From: Ferrigenium straubiae
GTDB taxonomy: Bacteria > Pseudomonadota > Gammaproteobacteria > Burkholderiales > Gallionellaceae
NCBI GenBank assembly: GCA_019449655.1
Contig: JAHQXD010000001.1
Span: 1,058,427-1,122,426, forward strand
DNA length: 64,000 bases
Direction: 5' to 3'
Numbering within the stretch: position 1 is the first letter of the stretch; every line of letters starts with the position of its first letter. The translations under genes were made by a program, and so were the position numbers. Shown here piece by piece: positions 63,291 to 64,000 of this stretch. The notes below the pieces were generated by a model. It was not told the DNA's origin and did not search any database. It saw only the letters and a list, made by a program, of their open reading frames with translations.

Positions 63291-63716
63291 CTAACCCATA
63301 TTTTTTTGGATACGCGCCAACTCACACTCTCGCCTATCAATTTCAAAACCAATCGCACCTCCAATCACACCTCCAATACCGGCCGCCACAACCTTGGCAA
63401 GGGGATCCTTGTTATCTTTGGCAAGAAACAAACCCGCAAGTCCACCGACAATAGCGCCAACATTTCGTGCATTGTTATTACAAGGGTTATCGTCCACTTT
63501 CGATGGTTCTGTTTGATCCGACGCAGGAGGCGATACCTGATTGGGGCTCGTTTGTGACTGCGATTTTTGTTCCTGAACAGAATTTTGAAGCTGTCCCAGA
63601 GCCTCACCCAAGTTGAAAGCCAATGAATCTCCTGTCAATGGCAGTAAGAACGCCATTAAACAGCAGCCAGATATAACCTTTGGTACGTCCCACTTGTTTT
63701 TGTTTTTCTTTTTCAT
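63291..63716 (-). CDS. Exported glycine-zipper protein (cluster gene 1)
   Basis: 141 aa. Basic N-terminus and hydrophobic segment (residues about 12-30, PKVISGCCLMAFLLPLTGDS) make a signal peptide or lipoprotein-like leader; then a Gln/Ser-rich linker, and a glycine-zipper pair VGAIVGGLAGLFLA and AAGIGGVIGGAIGFEIDRRE as in SlyB-type outer-membrane proteins. Start ATG 63716 preferred over TTG 63746. First gene of the cluster; the region upstream to the IS30-like end should hold its promoter. Confidence 0.7.
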   Translation of the reverse strand: MKKKNKNKWDVPKVISGCCLMAFLLPLTGDSLAFNLGEALGQLQNSVQEQKSQSQTSPNQVSPPASDQTEPSKVDDNPCNNNARNVGAIVGGLAGLFLAKDNKDPLAKVVAAGIGGVIGGAIGFEIDRRECELARIQKNMG

Positions 63717-63946
63717 ATCGGAGTTAGTTGACCTCAAGAACAGCAATTATTGGGTAGCTACAAAGGATTATCAGCTCTGACCTTCTCCCCCTTGTTTTCA
63801 TAGGATTAGATATGAGTTTACTTTTAAAAACCATATATCTTTCGGCATATTGTCATTCTGCGGCCACTGTGATAGGTACCTTGACCAGCACCCCCTTGTA
63901 GAAGATGCCTAAAATTTTGTGTACTTAACGAAGGTCCGCAATGGCC
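63717..63946. other. AT-rich upstream region of the envelope cluster
   Basis: 230 bp without a convincing gene. Short frames exist on the plus strand (one ATG near 63812 of 29 codons; another ends near 63910 as YLDQHPLVEDA) but none has a ribosome site or clear family. The promoter of the minus-strand cluster must be here; no operator is evident. Confidence 0.5.
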
Positions 63947-64000
63947 TGCGGATTCAACCCGTCGATGCAACACACTAAACTTTGCGAAAGCGAAAGGAGT
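63947..64000 (+). mobile_element. Probable left end of an IS30-family element (cut by window)
   Basis: GGATTCAACCCGTCGATGCA at 63950-63969 continues into ACAC; it closely follows the IS30 inverted repeat form GATTCAA-N3-GTCAA-N-GCAACA. About 20 bases later GAAAGGAG makes a strong ribosome site at the last bases, so a plus-strand gene, presumably the transposase, should start just beyond 64000. It would mark the right edge of the acquired cluster. Confidence 0.55.

Noticed and set aside
63812..63901. 29-codon plus ORF near the right edge
   Set aside because: No ribosome site and no recognisable sequence; may be chance in AT-rich DNA.

Overview
The window looks like chromosome of a GC-rich betaproteobacterium, probably near the Gallionellaceae/Nitrosomonadales. 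This is inferred from the gene order tpiA-secG-tRNA-Leu-nuoA..N, the tgt/queA/yajC/secD/secF block, a K+-independent H+-pyrophosphatase, FolE2 and the wealth of c-di-GMP sensors; no rRNA or marker tree was available.

Layout. 1-3.8 kb: 3'-truncated ammonium transporter, ADP-ribose pyrophosphatase and a FapA-like (DUF342) protein. 3.9-18.5 kb: a complete 14-subunit complex I operon (nuoA to nuoN, minus strand), with an inverted-repeat-bounded insertion between nuoK and nuoL. 18.6-19.9 kb: tRNA-Leu(GAG), secG, tpiA. 20.1-28.1 kb: sensory island with two GGDEF-EAL proteins and a chemoreceptor. 28.1-32.7 kb: pcnB-folK-dck-like-panB-panC-panD, joining pterin, deoxynucleoside and pantothenate metabolism. 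32.8-35.2 kb: small exported proteins behind three near-identical promoter/operator modules, with an old tandem duplication that copied the 3' end of a glutamine amidotransferase gene. 35.2-39.1 kb: folE2, dxs, ispA, xseB. 39.3-41.9 kb: EamA transporter, SpoIIAA-like protein, small winged-helix-like protein, stand-alone Cache protein. 41.9-42.4 kb: rpmB-rpmG. 42.4-46.3 kb: pstSCAB behind a clear Pho box, followed by an unusual palindrome array. 46.6-53.6 kb: glycine-zipper protein, DedA, secF-secD-yajC-tgt-queA. 53.6-59.4 kb: tRNA-Leu(CAA), Ala/Lys-rich exported protein, NudJ-like Nudix, mnmA, purB, hppA.

The last 4.5 kb (59.6-64.0) differs in character: clearly more AT-rich, four minus-strand genes (glycine-zipper exported protein, OmpA-domain protein, five-helix membrane protein, exported VWA-like protein) and, at the window edge, what looks like the terminal inverted repeat of an IS30-family element. 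This is the best candidate here for an undescribed system: a horizontally acquired envelope-spanning complex of unknown function.

How it works together: complex I, H+-PPase, Sec (SecG, YajC, SecD, SecF) and tRNA-Leu genes are housekeeping; Amt and Pst acquire N and P; the sensory block turns periplasmic signals (one likely nitrate/nitrite) into c-di-GMP and chemotaxis output. Most long ORFs opposite real genes are GC-driven shadows and are not listed.
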